Assembly (NCBI RefSeq): GCF_002812125.1 | Contig: NZ_NPDQ01000003.1 | Coordinates: 372,001 to 436,000, forward strand | Source: Leptospira brenneri | GTDB lineage: Bacteria > Spirochaetota > Leptospiria > Leptospirales > Leptospiraceae | DNA length: 64,000 bases | Reading direction: 5' to 3' | In this document: one piece after another, positions 54,826 to 64,000 of the stretch | How the letters are laid out: each line of letters starts with the position of its first letter | How positions within the stretch are numbered: the first letter of the stretch is position 1 | Position numbers and translations under genes: made by a program | The notes under the pieces: generated by a model | The model's database searches: none | What the model saw: only the letters and a program-made list of their open reading frames with translations | Told to the model about the DNA's origin: nothing

Positions 54826-56754
54826 TTACACCCCCCTCGTTAATAAATACACTAAGATACAAAATGTTCCAATGACTACATACAAAGCATAATCTCCAAT
54901 GAATCCCGATTGAAGACGGCGAAGGCCATTGGCGATGAAACCAAAACTAAGTCCAATGTTTAAGAAAAAACGATCCAGGATTTTGATATCAAAAAAGAAA
55001 GCAATGCCTTTCGAAACAAAAAGAAAAGGCCGAACCAAAACCAAATCATAGATCTCATCGATATAATACTTATGGAAAAGAATTTTTCGAAAGCCAGTAT
55101 GTTCTTCAACAATAGGGTTTTGTTTTCTTTGGTAAAGAAAATACGCTAAGATAAGTCCGATCGTTGCGATTCCTACCGAAAATGCAGCAAGGGAAAGTTC
55201 GACGTCTCGAACAAGTGACTTGTGTTCCGCAAGACTCCCCTTTAATGAAGCCAACTCATAACCTTTGCTAAGGACAGGAGCAAAATATCTTTCTAAAGTA
55301 TCAATATGCAAAAAGAAATGTGGTGTTTGTAGAAATCCAACAATGGCAGCACCGATCGCAAGGATCACGAGTGGAAAGGTCATCGTCCAAGGTGATTCAT
55401 GGACTTTGTGATGTGAGTCTGTATTGTCTTTTCCAAAGAAAACAACAAAAACCAGACGGAACATATAAAACGAAGTGAAAAATGCAGCAACAATCCCCAT
55501 TGTCCAGAGGATGGTTCCGTAAGCACCATAAGTGTATGCTTTTTCTAAAATTAAATCCTTTGAGAAAAATCCAGAGAAAGGAAAAAATCCTGCAATGGCA
55601 AGAGTTCCCAGTAGAAAGGTAAAGGAAGTGATTTTGATTTTGCCAAAAAGCCCTCCCATATGTTTGATATTTTGTTCATGATGCAAAGCATGAATCACTG
55701 AACCTGCACCAAGAAATAATAACGCCTTAAAGAAAGCATGAGTCATTAAATGGAAAAGACCTGCCACATAACTCATACTTCCCATTGCAAGAAACATAAA
55801 TCCAAGTTGGGACACTGTAGAGTAAGCTAAGATTTTTTTAATATCGTTTTGTAAAGTGCCGATGGTGGCAGCAAATAGAGCTGTCGTGGCTCCGATACAA
55901 GCGATAAATAATGAAGTTTCTGGTGCGAGTAAAAATACAAAGTTGAGTCTAGCAATGAGAAAGATCCCTGCCGTTACCATCGTGGCAGCATGGATGAGAG
56001 CGGAAACCGGAGTGGGACCTGCCATCGCATCAGGAAGCCATACATAAAGTGGGATTTGAGCCGACTTTCCCATAGCCGCAATAAAGAAAAATAGTGCGAC
56101 GATATTAGCATAATTGGAAAACTCACCTAACCCGCTTAAGTTGGTTTGGAGTTCCAAATACTGCAAACTTCCACCAAACCAGAAGAGAAACCCAGTTCCT
56201 AAAATAAAACCAACGTCTCCAATTCTATTTAAGATAAATGCTTTCATCCCGGCTTCCGCAGCCGAACTTTTGTCATAATCGAATCCAATGAGTAAATAGG
56301 AAGAAAGACCTACCCCTTCCCAACCAAGGAAAGTCAGAACCAAGTTGTCACTTAAAACAAGATTCAACATACAAAAGATAAACAGGTTCAAATACGCAAA
56401 AAACCGATTGTAACTTGTATTCCCTTTCATGTATCCCATGGAATACAGATGAATGAGTGATCCAATTCCCGTAATGATCAGAGTCATATAGAGAGAAAGT
56501 TGATCAATTTGGTATCCAAAGGATGATTTAAAACTTCCTACAACAATCCAATCAAAAACAGGAACCAGATGTGGTGCGGTTCTTTCCATAGGACGAAATT
56601 CGTTAAACGCACCTAAGGTGATGAGAAAAGGAATGAATACTGCCAAGGTCCCAATGGCGCCAGCCATTCTATGAGGGATTCTTCCTTTTAGAAAACCATT
56701 AAAAAGAAATCCAACGAGAGGAAGAAAAACAACTAAAGGAAATATCTCTAACAT
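54826..56754 (-). CDS. nuoL: NADH-quinone oxidoreductase subunit L
   Basis: 642 residues. FLGWEGVGLSSYLLIGFDYD, AQIPLYVWLPDAMAGPTPVSALIHAATMV (shown in part), and LQNDIKKILAYSTVSQLGF, with the lateral helix region near the C-terminus (FLVSKGIAFFFDIKI). Pumping subunit with a lateral helix. Starts 4 bases after nuoK ends. Confidence 0.95.
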   Translation of the reverse strand: MLEIFPLVVFLPLVGFLFNGFLKGRIPHRMAGAIGTLAVFIPFLITLGAFNEFRPMERTAPHLVPVFDWIVVGSFKSSFGYQIDQLSLYMTLIITGIGSLIHLYSMGYMKGNTSYNRFFAYLNLFIFCMLNLVLSDNLVLTFLGWEGVGLSSYLLIGFDYDKSSAAEAGMKAFILNRIGDVGFILGTGFLFWFGGSLQYLELQTNLSGLGEFSNYANIVALFFFIAAMGKSAQIPLYVWLPDAMAGPTPVSALIHAATMVTAGIFLIARLNFVFLLAPETSLFIACIGATTALFAATIGTLQNDIKKILAYSTVSQLGFMFLAMGSMSYVAGLFHLMTHAFFKALLFLGAGSVIHALHHEQNIKHMGGLFGKIKITSFTFLLGTLAIAGFFPFSGFFSKDLILEKAYTYGAYGTILWTMGIVAAFFTSFYMFRLVFVVFFGKDNTDSHHKVHESPWTMTFPLVILAIGAAIVGFLQTPHFFLHIDTLERYFAPVLSKGYELASLKGSLAEHKSLVRDVELSLAAFSVGIATIGLILAYFLYQRKQNPIVEEHTGFRKILFHKYYIDEIYDLVLVRPFLFVSKGIAFFFDIKILDRFFLNIGLSFGFIANGLRRLQSGFIGDYALYVVIGTFCILVYLLTRGV

Positions 56755-56758
56755 AGGA

Positions 56759-57079
56759 TTACCATCTCATCGATTGGAGTTCATCCACATTGGTGGATTT
56801 TTTATGCCGGAAAATGGCAATCACAAGGGCAAGACCCACTGCCGCTTCTGCCGCAGCAATCGCCATTACAAAAAATACAACGGTTTCACCAGATATATGG
56901 GAAAGAGCTTTGGAAAAGGTAACAAAAACTAAATTGACTGAGTTTAAAATCAATTCCACTGACATAAAAATAATCACAATGTTCCTTCGAATCAGAACTC
57001 CCAAAACTCCGATGGAAAATAAAATCCCAGCAAGGCCAAGGATAAAAGATATGGGGATACCATTAACGATTGGGTTCAT
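56759..57079 (-). CDS. nuoK: NADH-quinone oxidoreductase subunit K
   Basis: 106 residues, three helices. The acidic residues are in [16 protein letters not shown] and [16 protein letters not shown]. Coupled to nuoJ by ATGA overlap. Confidence 0.95.
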   Translation of the reverse strand: MNPIVNGIPISFILGLAGILFSIGVLGVLIRRNIVIIFMSVELILNSVNLVFVTFSKALSHISGETVVFFVMAIAAAEAAVGLALVIAIFRHKKSTNVDELQSMRW

Positions 57080-57675
57080 AGGACATTATCCTTTGTTTGT
57101 TCTACTTCTGTAGCTTTCTTTTTAGCGAGGATCACCGCACCAAGAACCGCAACAAGTAGTAAGATAGAAATCATTTCGAAAGGAAGAAGATAATCTAAAT
57201 ATGTGGAAGCACCCACAACACCTACGTTTCCTTTTGCATTCACTGTACCGGTTCCTTGAATCGGAAAAGAATATTCGGAAAGTTCATACCCTTTCCCCAT
57301 TTGGTCTGAATGAGGAACCCCAGTAGTGAGTGCAGAATACAATAAAAAGAAAAAACCAAAAACAAAAACAGAAAGTAAAACCAAACGAATTGGATGTTTT
57401 CTATAACGAGACAAGGTTTCTGCTCTTTGAGAAAGTAACATCAGAACAAAAACCACAAGAACCATAATCGCTCCTGCATAGACTAACACCTGCATAGTGG
57501 CAATAAAAAGTGCCCCCATAATCCCGTATATCCCAGCCAAAGCAAAAAAAGTAAATACAAGAGAAACAGCGGAGACAACTGGATTTTTTTGGAAGATAAC
57601 ACTGAGTGCAGTAATGACAGTTACCGTTCCAAAAAAAATAAATAATAAAAAAGATGGAGAAGATTCTATGTTCAT
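57076..57675 (-). CDS. nuoJ: NADH-quinone oxidoreductase subunit J
   Basis: 199 residues from ATG 57675, which overlaps the nuoH stop (ATGA). [19 protein letters not shown] (with the pi-bulge region) and [10 protein letters not shown] identify the family. Directly follows nuoH, where NuoI would normally lie. Confidence 0.95.
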   Translation of the reverse strand: MNIESSPSFLLFIFFGTVTVITALSVIFQKNPVVSAVSLVFTFFALAGIYGIMGALFIATMQVLVYAGAIMVLVVFVLMLLSQRAETLSRYRKHPIRLVLLSVFVFGFFFLLYSALTTGVPHSDQMGKGYELSEYSFPIQGTGTVNAKGNVGVVGASTYLDYLLPFEMISILLLVAVLGAVILAKKKATEVEQTKDNVL

Positions 57676-58742
57676 ATAAATAATTTCAACCATCCTTCTT
57701 TCCAATATACCGTATAAATTGCGGCAAACATAACGGCAAAAAGTCCCCAAGGGATCATCTTTTTCCAACCCAGTTTCATCAGTTGGTCATAACGAAAACG
57801 TGGGAGAGTCCAACGAACCCAAATAAAGAGAAAGGCAAAAAAGAGAACTTTTAAAACAAAAAATCCGAGTCCAATGAAGGCCTGATAAGGAGAACCCGCA
57901 CCCAATTGAAAAGGAACATTATAACCACCAAAAAAGAGTAAGGTGGTTAGGCATGACATCGTAATCATATTCATATACTCTGCCAAAAAGAAAAGGGCGA
58001 ACTTAAAAGCACCATACTCCGTATGAAAACCAACTACAAGTTCTGACTCCGCTTCCGCAAGATCAAAAGGAAGGCGATTGGTTTCCGCAAACATAGCGGT
58101 CACATAAATAAAAAAAGCAACAAACCCAGGAGGGGTAAGGATATTCCACATATCTTTTTGTGAGTCACTAATGTCAGTTAGTTTCAATGAACCAGTCATG
58201 ATTACAATCACAACGATCGAAAGACCCATTGGAAGTTCGTAACTAATCATCTGCGCCGTCGAACGAACTCCACCAAGTAACGAATATTTATTGTTACTTG
58301 ACCAACCAGCAATCATAATCCCATACACAGAAAGTGAAGAGATGGCGAGCATATACAAAACCCCAGAATCGGGATTGGCAATTTGTAAATCAATGATGGT
58401 AACACCAGTAAGAGCCGTTAACCACTCTGGTGCTGGTAAACTTCCACCAAAAGGGATCACAGCCCAAGCCATAATGGCACAAGTCATCGAAATGCTGGGA
58501 GCGAGAAGATACATTCCCTTTGAAACGTTTTTTGGGAAAATTTCTTCTTTGGCGATAAACTTAATTCCATCGGCAAGAGGTTGAAAGAGTCCAAAAATAC
58601 CGGCTCTGTTCGGACCTGGACGATCCTGAATAAAACCAGCAAACTTACGTTCTGCGAGCGTATAATATGCTACACCAGTCAAAATAACAAAAAACAATGA
58701 GAGGATCTTAATTCCCCAAGCAAGTATGAGAGCCCAGTCCAT
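57672..58742 (-). CDS. nuoH: NADH-quinone oxidoreductase subunit H
   Basis: 356 residues. [21 protein letters not shown] and [20 protein letters not shown] are the quinone-site loops. Connects the quinone site to the antiporter modules. Confidence 0.96.
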   Translation of the reverse strand: MDWALILAWGIKILSLFFVILTGVAYYTLAERKFAGFIQDRPGPNRAGIFGLFQPLADGIKFIAKEEIFPKNVSKGMYLLAPSISMTCAIMAWAVIPFGGSLPAPEWLTALTGVTIIDLQIANPDSGVLYMLAISSLSVYGIMIAGWSSNNKYSLLGGVRSTAQMISYELPMGLSIVVIVIMTGSLKLTDISDSQKDMWNILTPPGFVAFFIYVTAMFAETNRLPFDLAEAESELVVGFHTEYGAFKFALFFLAEYMNMITMSCLTTLLFFGGYNVPFQLGAGSPYQAFIGLGFFVLKVLFFAFLFIWVRWTLPRFRYDQLMKLGWKKMIPWGLFAVMFAAIYTVYWKEGWLKLFI

Positions 58743-58758
58743 AGTGTTTCGGTGACCT

Positions 58759-60030
58759 TTAGTGAGAAATACTCACTTCCTTTTTCAATCGCGCCGAGAA
58801 CTCGCCTTTAAACTTTGTCATTGTCGGACGGACTGCCATAACACAAGCATCCGCTAACGGACAAATGGTGGTTCCACCTTCCATATTTCTAGACAAAGAA
58901 AAAATGAGTTCTACATCTTTTTCTGTTCCTTCTCCAATCTTTATTTTATGGAGAAGGTCTTTTACCCAATGTGTACCTTCACGACAAGGTGTACATTGGC
59001 CGCAAGATTCGTGAGAATAAAATTCTGCTAACCTGTATGTGGTTTCGACAAGATCAGCTTCTTCGGAAAGAACAATCACCGCACCCGAACCTAACATTGA
59101 TTTGAGAGAAGCGATGGACTCATAATCCATGGTTGCAGTCATCACTTCTTCTGCATTTAGGATTGGAGAAGAACTTCCTCCAGGAATCACTGCTTTTAAA
59201 GTTTTATCGTTTTTGATTCCACCACAGATATCATAAACGAGTTCCTTCATCGGAGTTCCCATCTCCACTTCGTAAATCCCTGGTTTTTTCACATGTCCAC
59301 TGACTGCAAAAAGTCTTGTCCCCGGAGATTTTTCTGTTCCGATTTTTTTATATTCATCACCCGTAATACGAATGATATGCGGGACATTACAAAATGTTTC
59401 CACATTATTCACAACAGTAGGACAAGCATAAAGTCCAGACACCGCAGGGAATGGAGGTTTGAGTCTTGGGTGGCCCCTCCTTCCCTCAAGGGAATTGATG
59501 AGTGCGGATTCTTCTCCGCAAATATAAGCACCAGCACCAGAATACACAGCTAAATCAAAATCATATCCAAGACCTAAAATGTTTTTTCCAAGAAGACCCG
59601 CCTTATAGGCTTCTTCTACAGCCTCTTCTACAATACGAATTCCTTTATGAAATTCACCTCGAATGTAAATATAACCTTGATGGGAATCGATTGCTTTTGC
59701 AGCAATGACCATCCCTTCAATCAACATATGTGGGAATTTTTCGATGAGAAGTCGGTCCTTAAAAGTTCCAGGTTCCCCTTCGTCCCCATTACAAATTAAA
59801 TACTTGGGTTTGTCTGTTTTTGGAATGAATCCCCATTTGTTTCCCGTTGGAAAACCAGCACCGCCGCGACCACGAAGACCGGAGTTTTTAACATCGTTTA
59901 CAATTTGTTCGGCGGTCATCTCGGTCAGGGCTTTTTTCTGACTTTCATACCCACCAACAGAACGGTAATGATTTAATGTATGAGAATCAGGAGAAGCAAT
60001 ATGAGTCGTGAGTAGAGTTTTTAATCCCAT
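58759..60030 (-). CDS. nuoF: NADH-quinone oxidoreductase subunit F
   Basis: 423 residues. FMN/NADH binding [16 protein letters not shown] and [18 protein letters not shown] (seen as [13 protein letters not shown]), and the 4Fe-4S cysteines in [14 protein letters not shown] and ICPLADAC. Oxidises NADH. No NuoG follows in the operon. Confidence 0.96.
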   Translation of the reverse strand: MGLKTLLTTHIASPDSHTLNHYRSVGGYESQKKALTEMTAEQIVNDVKNSGLRGRGGAGFPTGNKWGFIPKTDKPKYLICNGDEGEPGTFKDRLLIEKFPHMLIEGMVIAAKAIDSHQGYIYIRGEFHKGIRIVEEAVEEAYKAGLLGKNILGLGYDFDLAVYSGAGAYICGEESALINSLEGRRGHPRLKPPFPAVSGLYACPTVVNNVETFCNVPHIIRITGDEYKKIGTEKSPGTRLFAVSGHVKKPGIYEVEMGTPMKELVYDICGGIKNDKTLKAVIPGGSSSPILNAEEVMTATMDYESIASLKSMLGSGAVIVLSEEADLVETTYRLAEFYSHESCGQCTPCREGTHWVKDLLHKIKIGEGTEKDVELIFSLSRNMEGGTTICPLADACVMAVRPTMTKFKGEFSARLKKEVSISH

Positions 60031-60031
60031 T

Positions 60032-60520
60032 TTATACCTGCTTTTCCAATTCGGAAATGATCGCTTCGATTTTTTCAGGAGTTAGGTTTTCGTAGTATTT
60101 GTCATTGATTTGCGCCACTGGCCCAAACCCACAGGCACCTAAACATTGCACTTCATCCACTGTGAATTTTTTATCCTTTGTTGTTTCTCCGGCTTCGATT
60201 CCTAGTTTAGAACAAACATGTTCAGTAATGGAATCGGACCCAGATAGATAACAAGAAATGTTTCCACAAATTTGAATATGAAACTTCCCTACCGGCTTTT
60301 TATTGTACATGGTGTAAAAAGTAGCCACTCCATGTACATGCGCCAGAGAGATAGGATCCCCAATTCGATCTGCAATGTATTGCATTCCTTCTTTATCCAC
60401 AAAACCTTTGTCAGCTTGTAATAAAAAAAGACATGGTAAAATTAACGAACGTTTACTCGGGAACTGAGGAATGAGTCGTTGGAATCTTTTCTCCGAATCT
60501 TGTGAAAATTGATAAGCCAT
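60032..60520 (-). CDS. nuoE: NADH-quinone oxidoreductase subunit E
   Basis: 162 residues from ATG 60520, which shares one base with the nuoD stop (TAATG). The 2Fe-2S cysteines are in [13 protein letters not shown] and [11 protein letters not shown]. Partner of NuoF. Confidence 0.94.
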   Translation of the reverse strand: MAYQFSQDSEKRFQRLIPQFPSKRSLILPCLFLLQADKGFVDKEGMQYIADRIGDPISLAHVHGVATFYTMYNKKPVGKFHIQICGNISCYLSGSDSITEHVCSKLGIEAGETTKDKKFTVDEVQCLGACGFGPVAQINDKYYENLTPEKIEAIISELEKQV

Positions 60521-61740
60521 TAACAATCTAACTCCCCTGCAATGACATTGAGTGAAGACATAGTGGCAATGGTATCAGCAAGAAGGCCCCCTTTCACAAG
60601 TTCCGGGAAAGCTTGGTAATACCAAAAACAAGGACGTCTTACATGCACTCTCCAAGGAGATTTTTCTCCTTCTGACACTACATAAAACCCGAGTTCTCCA
60701 TTGGCCGCCTCGGTGGACATATAGTATTCGCCTGGAGGAACTTTCACTCCGTGCATGATGATTTTAAAATGATAAATGAGTTCTTCCATATTGTTGTACA
60801 CTCGATCTTTCGGGGGAAGAAAGGTATGAGGAACATCGGCGTGATACGGGCCTTCAGGGATTCCATCGATTAGTTGTTCAATGATTCGCATCGATTGACG
60901 CATCTCTTCCATACGGACCAGAGTTCTATCCAATGCGGACCCATCTTCTCCCACTGGAATGTCAAAATCGACTTTATCATAGAACATATACGGATCATCT
61001 TTTCTAACATCCCAAGGAACACCGGCCGCGCGAAGGTTGGGTCCAGAAAATCCATAAGCAATGGCACGTTCTGCCGAAAGACCACCAATTCCAGCAGTCC
61101 GTTCGTTAAAAATTTTATTACGAATGAGTAGGTCTTGGAATTCATCCAAAGCAGGTTTTAAACCCTTGATGATGGTTTTGATTTCGGATTGGAATTCTGG
61201 ATAGATATCACGTTCCATTCCACCCACACGGCAAAAGGTTGTTGTTAACCGAGCACCCGTTAGCTTCTCTAAAATTTGATATATATTTTCCCTATGGTGG
61301 AATAAATGCAAAAGTCCAGAAAATGCGCCAAGATCCACACCCATAATCCCGTTACAAATGATATGATCCATAATCCGAGAAAGTTCCGATATAATCATTC
61401 GAACGTAAGTGACTCGTTCTGGAACTTGGATTTGCATCATCTTTTCAACAGTAAGGATCCAACCAATGTTATTGAGGGGAGTGGATACGTAGTTCATACG
61501 ATCCGTACAAACTAAGAATTGGTTGTAATCGTAACGTTCACCGAGTTTTTCAAAACAACGATGCACATAACCAATCACGGATTCCGTATCTACCACACGT
61601 TCTCCATCAATTTGAATTACGTTTTGTAAAATTCCATGAGTGGCAGGATGACTTGGCCCAAGGTTCACAAGTAAGTGGCCTTCTGGTAGGTCTTTGAATT
61701 TTTTGCCAAAGTGTTCGGCTGTTTTTTCGTACATTACCAT
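60520..61740 (-). CDS. nuoD: NADH-quinone oxidoreductase subunit D
   Basis: 406 residues. [21 protein letters not shown] and [16 protein letters not shown] [30 protein letters not shown]. Ribosome binding site AGGA 9 bases before ATG 61740. Carries part of the quinone site. Confidence 0.96.
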   Translation of the reverse strand: MVMYEKTAEHFGKKFKDLPEGHLLVNLGPSHPATHGILQNVIQIDGERVVDTESVIGYVHRCFEKLGERYDYNQFLVCTDRMNYVSTPLNNIGWILTVEKMMQIQVPERVTYVRMIISELSRIMDHIICNGIMGVDLGAFSGLLHLFHHRENIYQILEKLTGARLTTTFCRVGGMERDIYPEFQSEIKTIIKGLKPALDEFQDLLIRNKIFNERTAGIGGLSAERAIAYGFSGPNLRAAGVPWDVRKDDPYMFYDKVDFDIPVGEDGSALDRTLVRMEEMRQSMRIIEQLIDGIPEGPYHADVPHTFLPPKDRVYNNMEELIYHFKIIMHGVKVPPGEYYMSTEAANGELGFYVVSEGEKSPWRVHVRRPCFWYYQAFPELVKGGLLADTIATMSSLNVIAGELDC

Positions 61741-61756
61741 AATGATTTCCTACCGC

Positions 61757-62278
61757 CTAACTGGCAATATCCTCGTTTACGTGAATGGTGAGTAAGTCTT
61801 CAATGAGATAATCTTGGCCCGGACCTTCTAATGGATAATCCTTACGAAGAGGATGACCAATAAAGTTATCAGGCATAATGAGGCGTTCCATTTGTGGATG
61901 ACCTGTGAAGGAAATTCCCATTAGATCATACACTTCTCTTTCTGGCCAATTGGAAGCAGGAAAGATTCCCGTTAGGCTCGGAACCTCTTCCCCTTCACCC
62001 ACAGGAACTCGAAGCTGCAATCGAAAGTGTTTGTTTTTGGGAGAACGAAGTAAATAAACCACTTCAAATCGTGGTTCCCTTTTTCCTAACCAATCTACAG
62101 AAGTAAGGTCATTCAGATAAGTGAAGGCAAAATCTGGATGGTTCTTCAAAGCCTCTACCACTTTTGGCAGAGCTTCCTTTTTGATGCTAAAATAAAGTAA
62201 ATTCGTGTTTATGTCCCTTTGCGGAAGTAAAACATCGGAAAACTTAGAAGTAAAGTATTCGGTAATTTTTTCTTTCAT
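61757..62278 (-). CDS. nuoC: NADH-quinone oxidoreductase subunit C
   Basis: 173 residues from ATG 62278, overlapping the nuoB stop (ATGA); an upstream frame would run through nuo[24 protein letters not shown] and [20 protein letters not shown] are the family signatures. NuoC and NuoD are separate proteins here, not fused. Confidence 0.95.
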   Translation of the reverse strand: MKEKITEYFTSKFSDVLLPQRDINTNLLYFSIKKEALPKVVEALKNHPDFAFTYLNDLTSVDWLGKREPRFEVVYLLRSPKNKHFRLQLRVPVGEGEEVPSLTGIFPASNWPEREVYDLMGISFTGHPQMERLIMPDNFIGHPLRKDYPLEGPGQDYLIEDLLTIHVNEDIAS

Positions 62279-62835
62279 GCCACTACAAGAGGTTTGTTGC
62301 GTTCGTTGATTTCTTCGATTTTTCTCATGACTTCTTGGCGTCTTGCTTCCAAACCTTGGCCTTGCACTTTCTTTTGAAGTTTGACAAGGGCATCCAGAAG
62401 AGCTTCTGGTCTTGGTGGACAACCAGGAACATACACATCAACGGGAAGAATTCGGTCTACACCTTGTAACACACCGTAGGTGTGAAACATTCCGCCTGAA
62501 GAAGCACATGCACCAACTGAAATCACAAATTTTGGTTCCGCTAATTGGTCGTATATCTGTCGTAAGACGGGAGCCATTTTATAAGTGATGGTTCCAAGAA
62601 CCAAAATCATATCTGCTTGGCGTGGAGAAAAAGAAGGACGTTCTGCACCAAACCGAGCGATATCATAATCCGCACAAGAGGTACTCATGTATTCAATTCC
62701 GCAACAAGCAGTGGCGAATGGATAAGGCCATAGAGAAAAACTTTGTCCCCATTGGACAACATTATCGAGTGTTGCCACTTGGAACATATCGCCAAACATC
62801 TCACCTGGTTTGGATAGTGTTTCTGTTAATCCCAT
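62275..62835 (-). CDS. nuoB: NADH-quinone oxidoreductase subunit B
   Basis: 186 residues from ATG 62835 with AAGGAG 7 bases upstream. N2 cluster ligands: the CC pair in [14 protein letters not shown], and the later cysteines in [11 protein letters not shown] and VPGCPPRPE. The last iron-sulfur cluster before quinone. Confidence 0.96.
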   Translation of the reverse strand: MGLTETLSKPGEMFGDMFQVATLDNVVQWGQSFSLWPYPFATACCGIEYMSTSCADYDIARFGAERPSFSPRQADMILVLGTITYKMAPVLRQIYDQLAEPKFVISVGACASSGGMFHTYGVLQGVDRILPVDVYVPGCPPRPEALLDALVKLQKKVQGQGLEARRQEVMRKIEEINERNKPLVVA

Positions 62836-63203
62836 TCCAATGCTCCTTTTTTCCATATATAGTATAGACCCACGACAAGTATGAGCAAAAAGAAAAACAT
62901 CTCCAGTAAGAAGAAGGTTCCAAGACCTGCTTCTTTAAAGCTGATTAAGTTCACTGCCCAAGGATATAAAAAGACAGCTTCAATATCGAAGAGGATAAAA
63001 AGTACGGCTACTAGATAGAACTTGATGTTGAAAAGTCCTCTAGCATCACCGTAATACGTAACCCCGCATTCAAATGTATCTTGAGGTTTCGATTTTTTCT
63101 TCGGATTGAGAAGGAAGGCAAGAGCCAAGATCAGAGCGGAGAAACCGACTCCTAGCAAAAGTTGTAAAAGGATTGGAGCAAAACTATCAGGTGCAGAACC
63201 CAT
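62826..63203 (-). CDS. nuoA: NADH-quinone oxidoreductase subunit A
   Basis: 125 residues from ATG 63203; a TTG at 63239 opens a longer frame but has no binding site and coincides with a [26 protein letters not shown] and [16 protein letters not shown] identify it. First gene of the operon. Confidence 0.92.
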   Translation of the reverse strand: MGSAPDSFAPILLQLLLGVGFSALILALAFLLNPKKKSKPQDTFECGVTYYGDARGLFNIKFYLVAVLFILFDIEAVFLYPWAVNLISFKEAGLGTFFLLEMFFFLLILVVGLYYIWKKGALEWD

Positions 63204-63239
63204 TCCTTGAATGATCTCATCCTTATTTTGAATTGTCAA

Positions 63240-63682
63240 GGCGAGATTCTTTTCGAATCATTTTTCTCATTCATCGTTAGTAAAACCAGATTATTTGAGA
63301 ATGGCTCTCAAAAATTACCCTCTTCCAATTGCGCTTAAGGCAAGAACGAAAGCCAATGAAAAATGAAATCTGCTTAAGATCGTAACTAATTGGAAAAGGA
63401 AAGTCAGTGAAGAAATTGCCTACCTCACTTTTGCCACAAAGGTTATTTTTCATTTGTAATCCCGACCAATTTCAAGTTCCAACCGGAACTACTACCGATC
63501 CATTGCGATTATGAAATCACCATAAGATCAGACTTTGTACCGACTCGCGCCTTAAATGATCCAGAATCTTCGCGGTTCCGATAAAAACATATACGTTATA
63601 GCGAAATATTCATCCGTAATAGCGAACTTGGTCTTGCGGAAATCCACTAGGCTCTTTTTCTGAAACGATAGGAGCCTAAGCG
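63240..63682. other. Intergenic region between the divergent nuo operon and the GAF gene
   Basis: About 440 bases with no convincing coding frame. It holds presumably both promoters, a TTGACA reading toward nuoA at 63234-63239 on the minus strand, and two CGTWATAGCGAA copies (listed separately). I see no structured RNA. Confidence 0.5.
63594..63626. repeat. Two direct copies of CGTWATAGCGAA 21 bases apart
   Basis: CGTTATAGCGAA (63594-63605) and CGTAATAGCGAA (63615-63626), with the matching cores offset by exactly 21 bases, two helical turns. They lie about 60-90 bases upstream of the GAF gene start, a suitable place for an activator or repressor site. Confidence 0.5.
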
Positions 63683-64000
63683 ATGTTCACAGAAACGAGA
63701 CCCAGTTACAACCCATATGAAATCTCCAGAGAGTCTCATGAAATTTTGGAATCCATTTCCTCTTTGGTTTTAGCACCACCTTCGGGTGATTTTTTTCAAA
63801 CTAGAGTATTAAGATTAGCGAACGTTTTCCACCTATCAGCTGTTTGGATTTCTGAATATAAAAGGGAAACTTCCCAATTCCAAACTTTAGCATTAGTTCA
63901 TTTAGGAGAACTATCTGCTACGAAATCATATAACGGAAATATTGCTCCATGTTCTGAGACAATTGATTCCAAAACTTACTACCATACAACAGACTTAGAA
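63683..64000 (+). CDS. GAF-domain protein, N-terminal part (cut by window edge)
   Basis: 106 codons from ATG 63683, with AGGAG 8 bases upstream, open to the end of the window. After a short N-terminal helix (EISRESHEILESISSLVL), a GAF-like fold begins: VFHLSAVWISEYKRET, LALVHLGELSATKSYNG, then PCSETIDSKTYYH, the pattern seen in GAF sensors of histidine kinases, cyclases and phosphatases. The output domain is outside the window. Confidence 0.7.
   Translation, partial: MFTETRPSYNPYEISRESHEILESISSLVLAPPSGDFFQTRVLRLANVFHLSAVWISEYKRETSQFQTLALVHLGELSATKSYNGNIAPCSETIDSKTYYHTTDLE

Noticed and set aside
63204..63239. TTG at 63239 as nuoA start
   Set aside because: The TTG is part of a TTGACA and lacks a binding site; ATG 63203 gives the usual short NuoA N-terminus.

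Overview
The window reads as chromosomal DNA of a spirochaete, most likely Leptospira (inference). The evidence is a FlaA-family flagellar sheath protein, a FlgM-like anti-sigma factor, a FliG-like protein, many lipoproteins with loose spirochaetal lipoboxes, Kdo transferase (so an LPS outer membrane), glycerol kinase, a CzcA/CusA efflux operon, and a long complex I operon. Base composition is AT-leaning and even. I saw no insertion sequence, prophage or CRISPR array, so this looks like core chromosome rather than an accessory island.

Layout. 1-4185: an ABC-F ATPase cut by the window edge, an 847-residue charged protein of unknown function, a hotdog thioesterase and tRNA-Leu(CAA). 4194-11624 (minus): a hypothetical protein, an N-acetylmuramoyl-L-alanine amidase, then a tightly overlapped operon of two M16 peptidase-family proteins, an RNase Z-like hydrolase, an O-methyltransferase and an exported protein. 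11646-12770 (plus): two paralogous lipoproteins. 12786-22185 (minus): a long co-directional run with a GGDEF/GAF diguanylate cyclase, a pepsin-like lipoprotein, mnmA, an ATP-grasp/FMN-oxidase fusion, a PilZ-type protein, an RluA-type pseudouridine synthase, a DNA methyltransferase and a lipoprotein. 22353-24705: initiator tRNA, then proC, yggS and a coiled-coil protein. 24775-28726 (plus): FlaA paralogue, kdtA, nadE. 28728-34640: hypothetical, Cys-rich lipoprotein, rsmI, flgM, an iron-ADH-like protein without its metal histidines, a FliG-like protein and a membrane protein. 34703-41635 (mostly minus): glpK, an MBL hydrolase, a STAS protein, pssA, tsaD, ctpA, a lipoprotein and lexA. 41686-48522 (minus): a metal efflux operon with ppa inside it. 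48673-50945 (plus): bactofilin and recJ. 51004-63203 (minus): mtnD behind a twelve-gene complex I operon in the order nuoABCDEFHJKLMN, with no nuoG or nuoI. 63683-64000: the start of a GAF-domain sensor.

Working together: gene ends overlap by 1-4 bases (ATGA, TAATG, TTGA) in almost every run, implying translational coupling. The most unusual items are the ATP-grasp/FMN fusion, the degenerate metal-dependent dehydrogenase, the FliG-like protein without the usual torque charges, complex I without G and I, the two-lobed pepsin-like lipoprotein, and several promoter-region repeats. Start codons were revised where a ribosome binding site or a coupled stop argued for it; TTG and GTG starts are frequent here.
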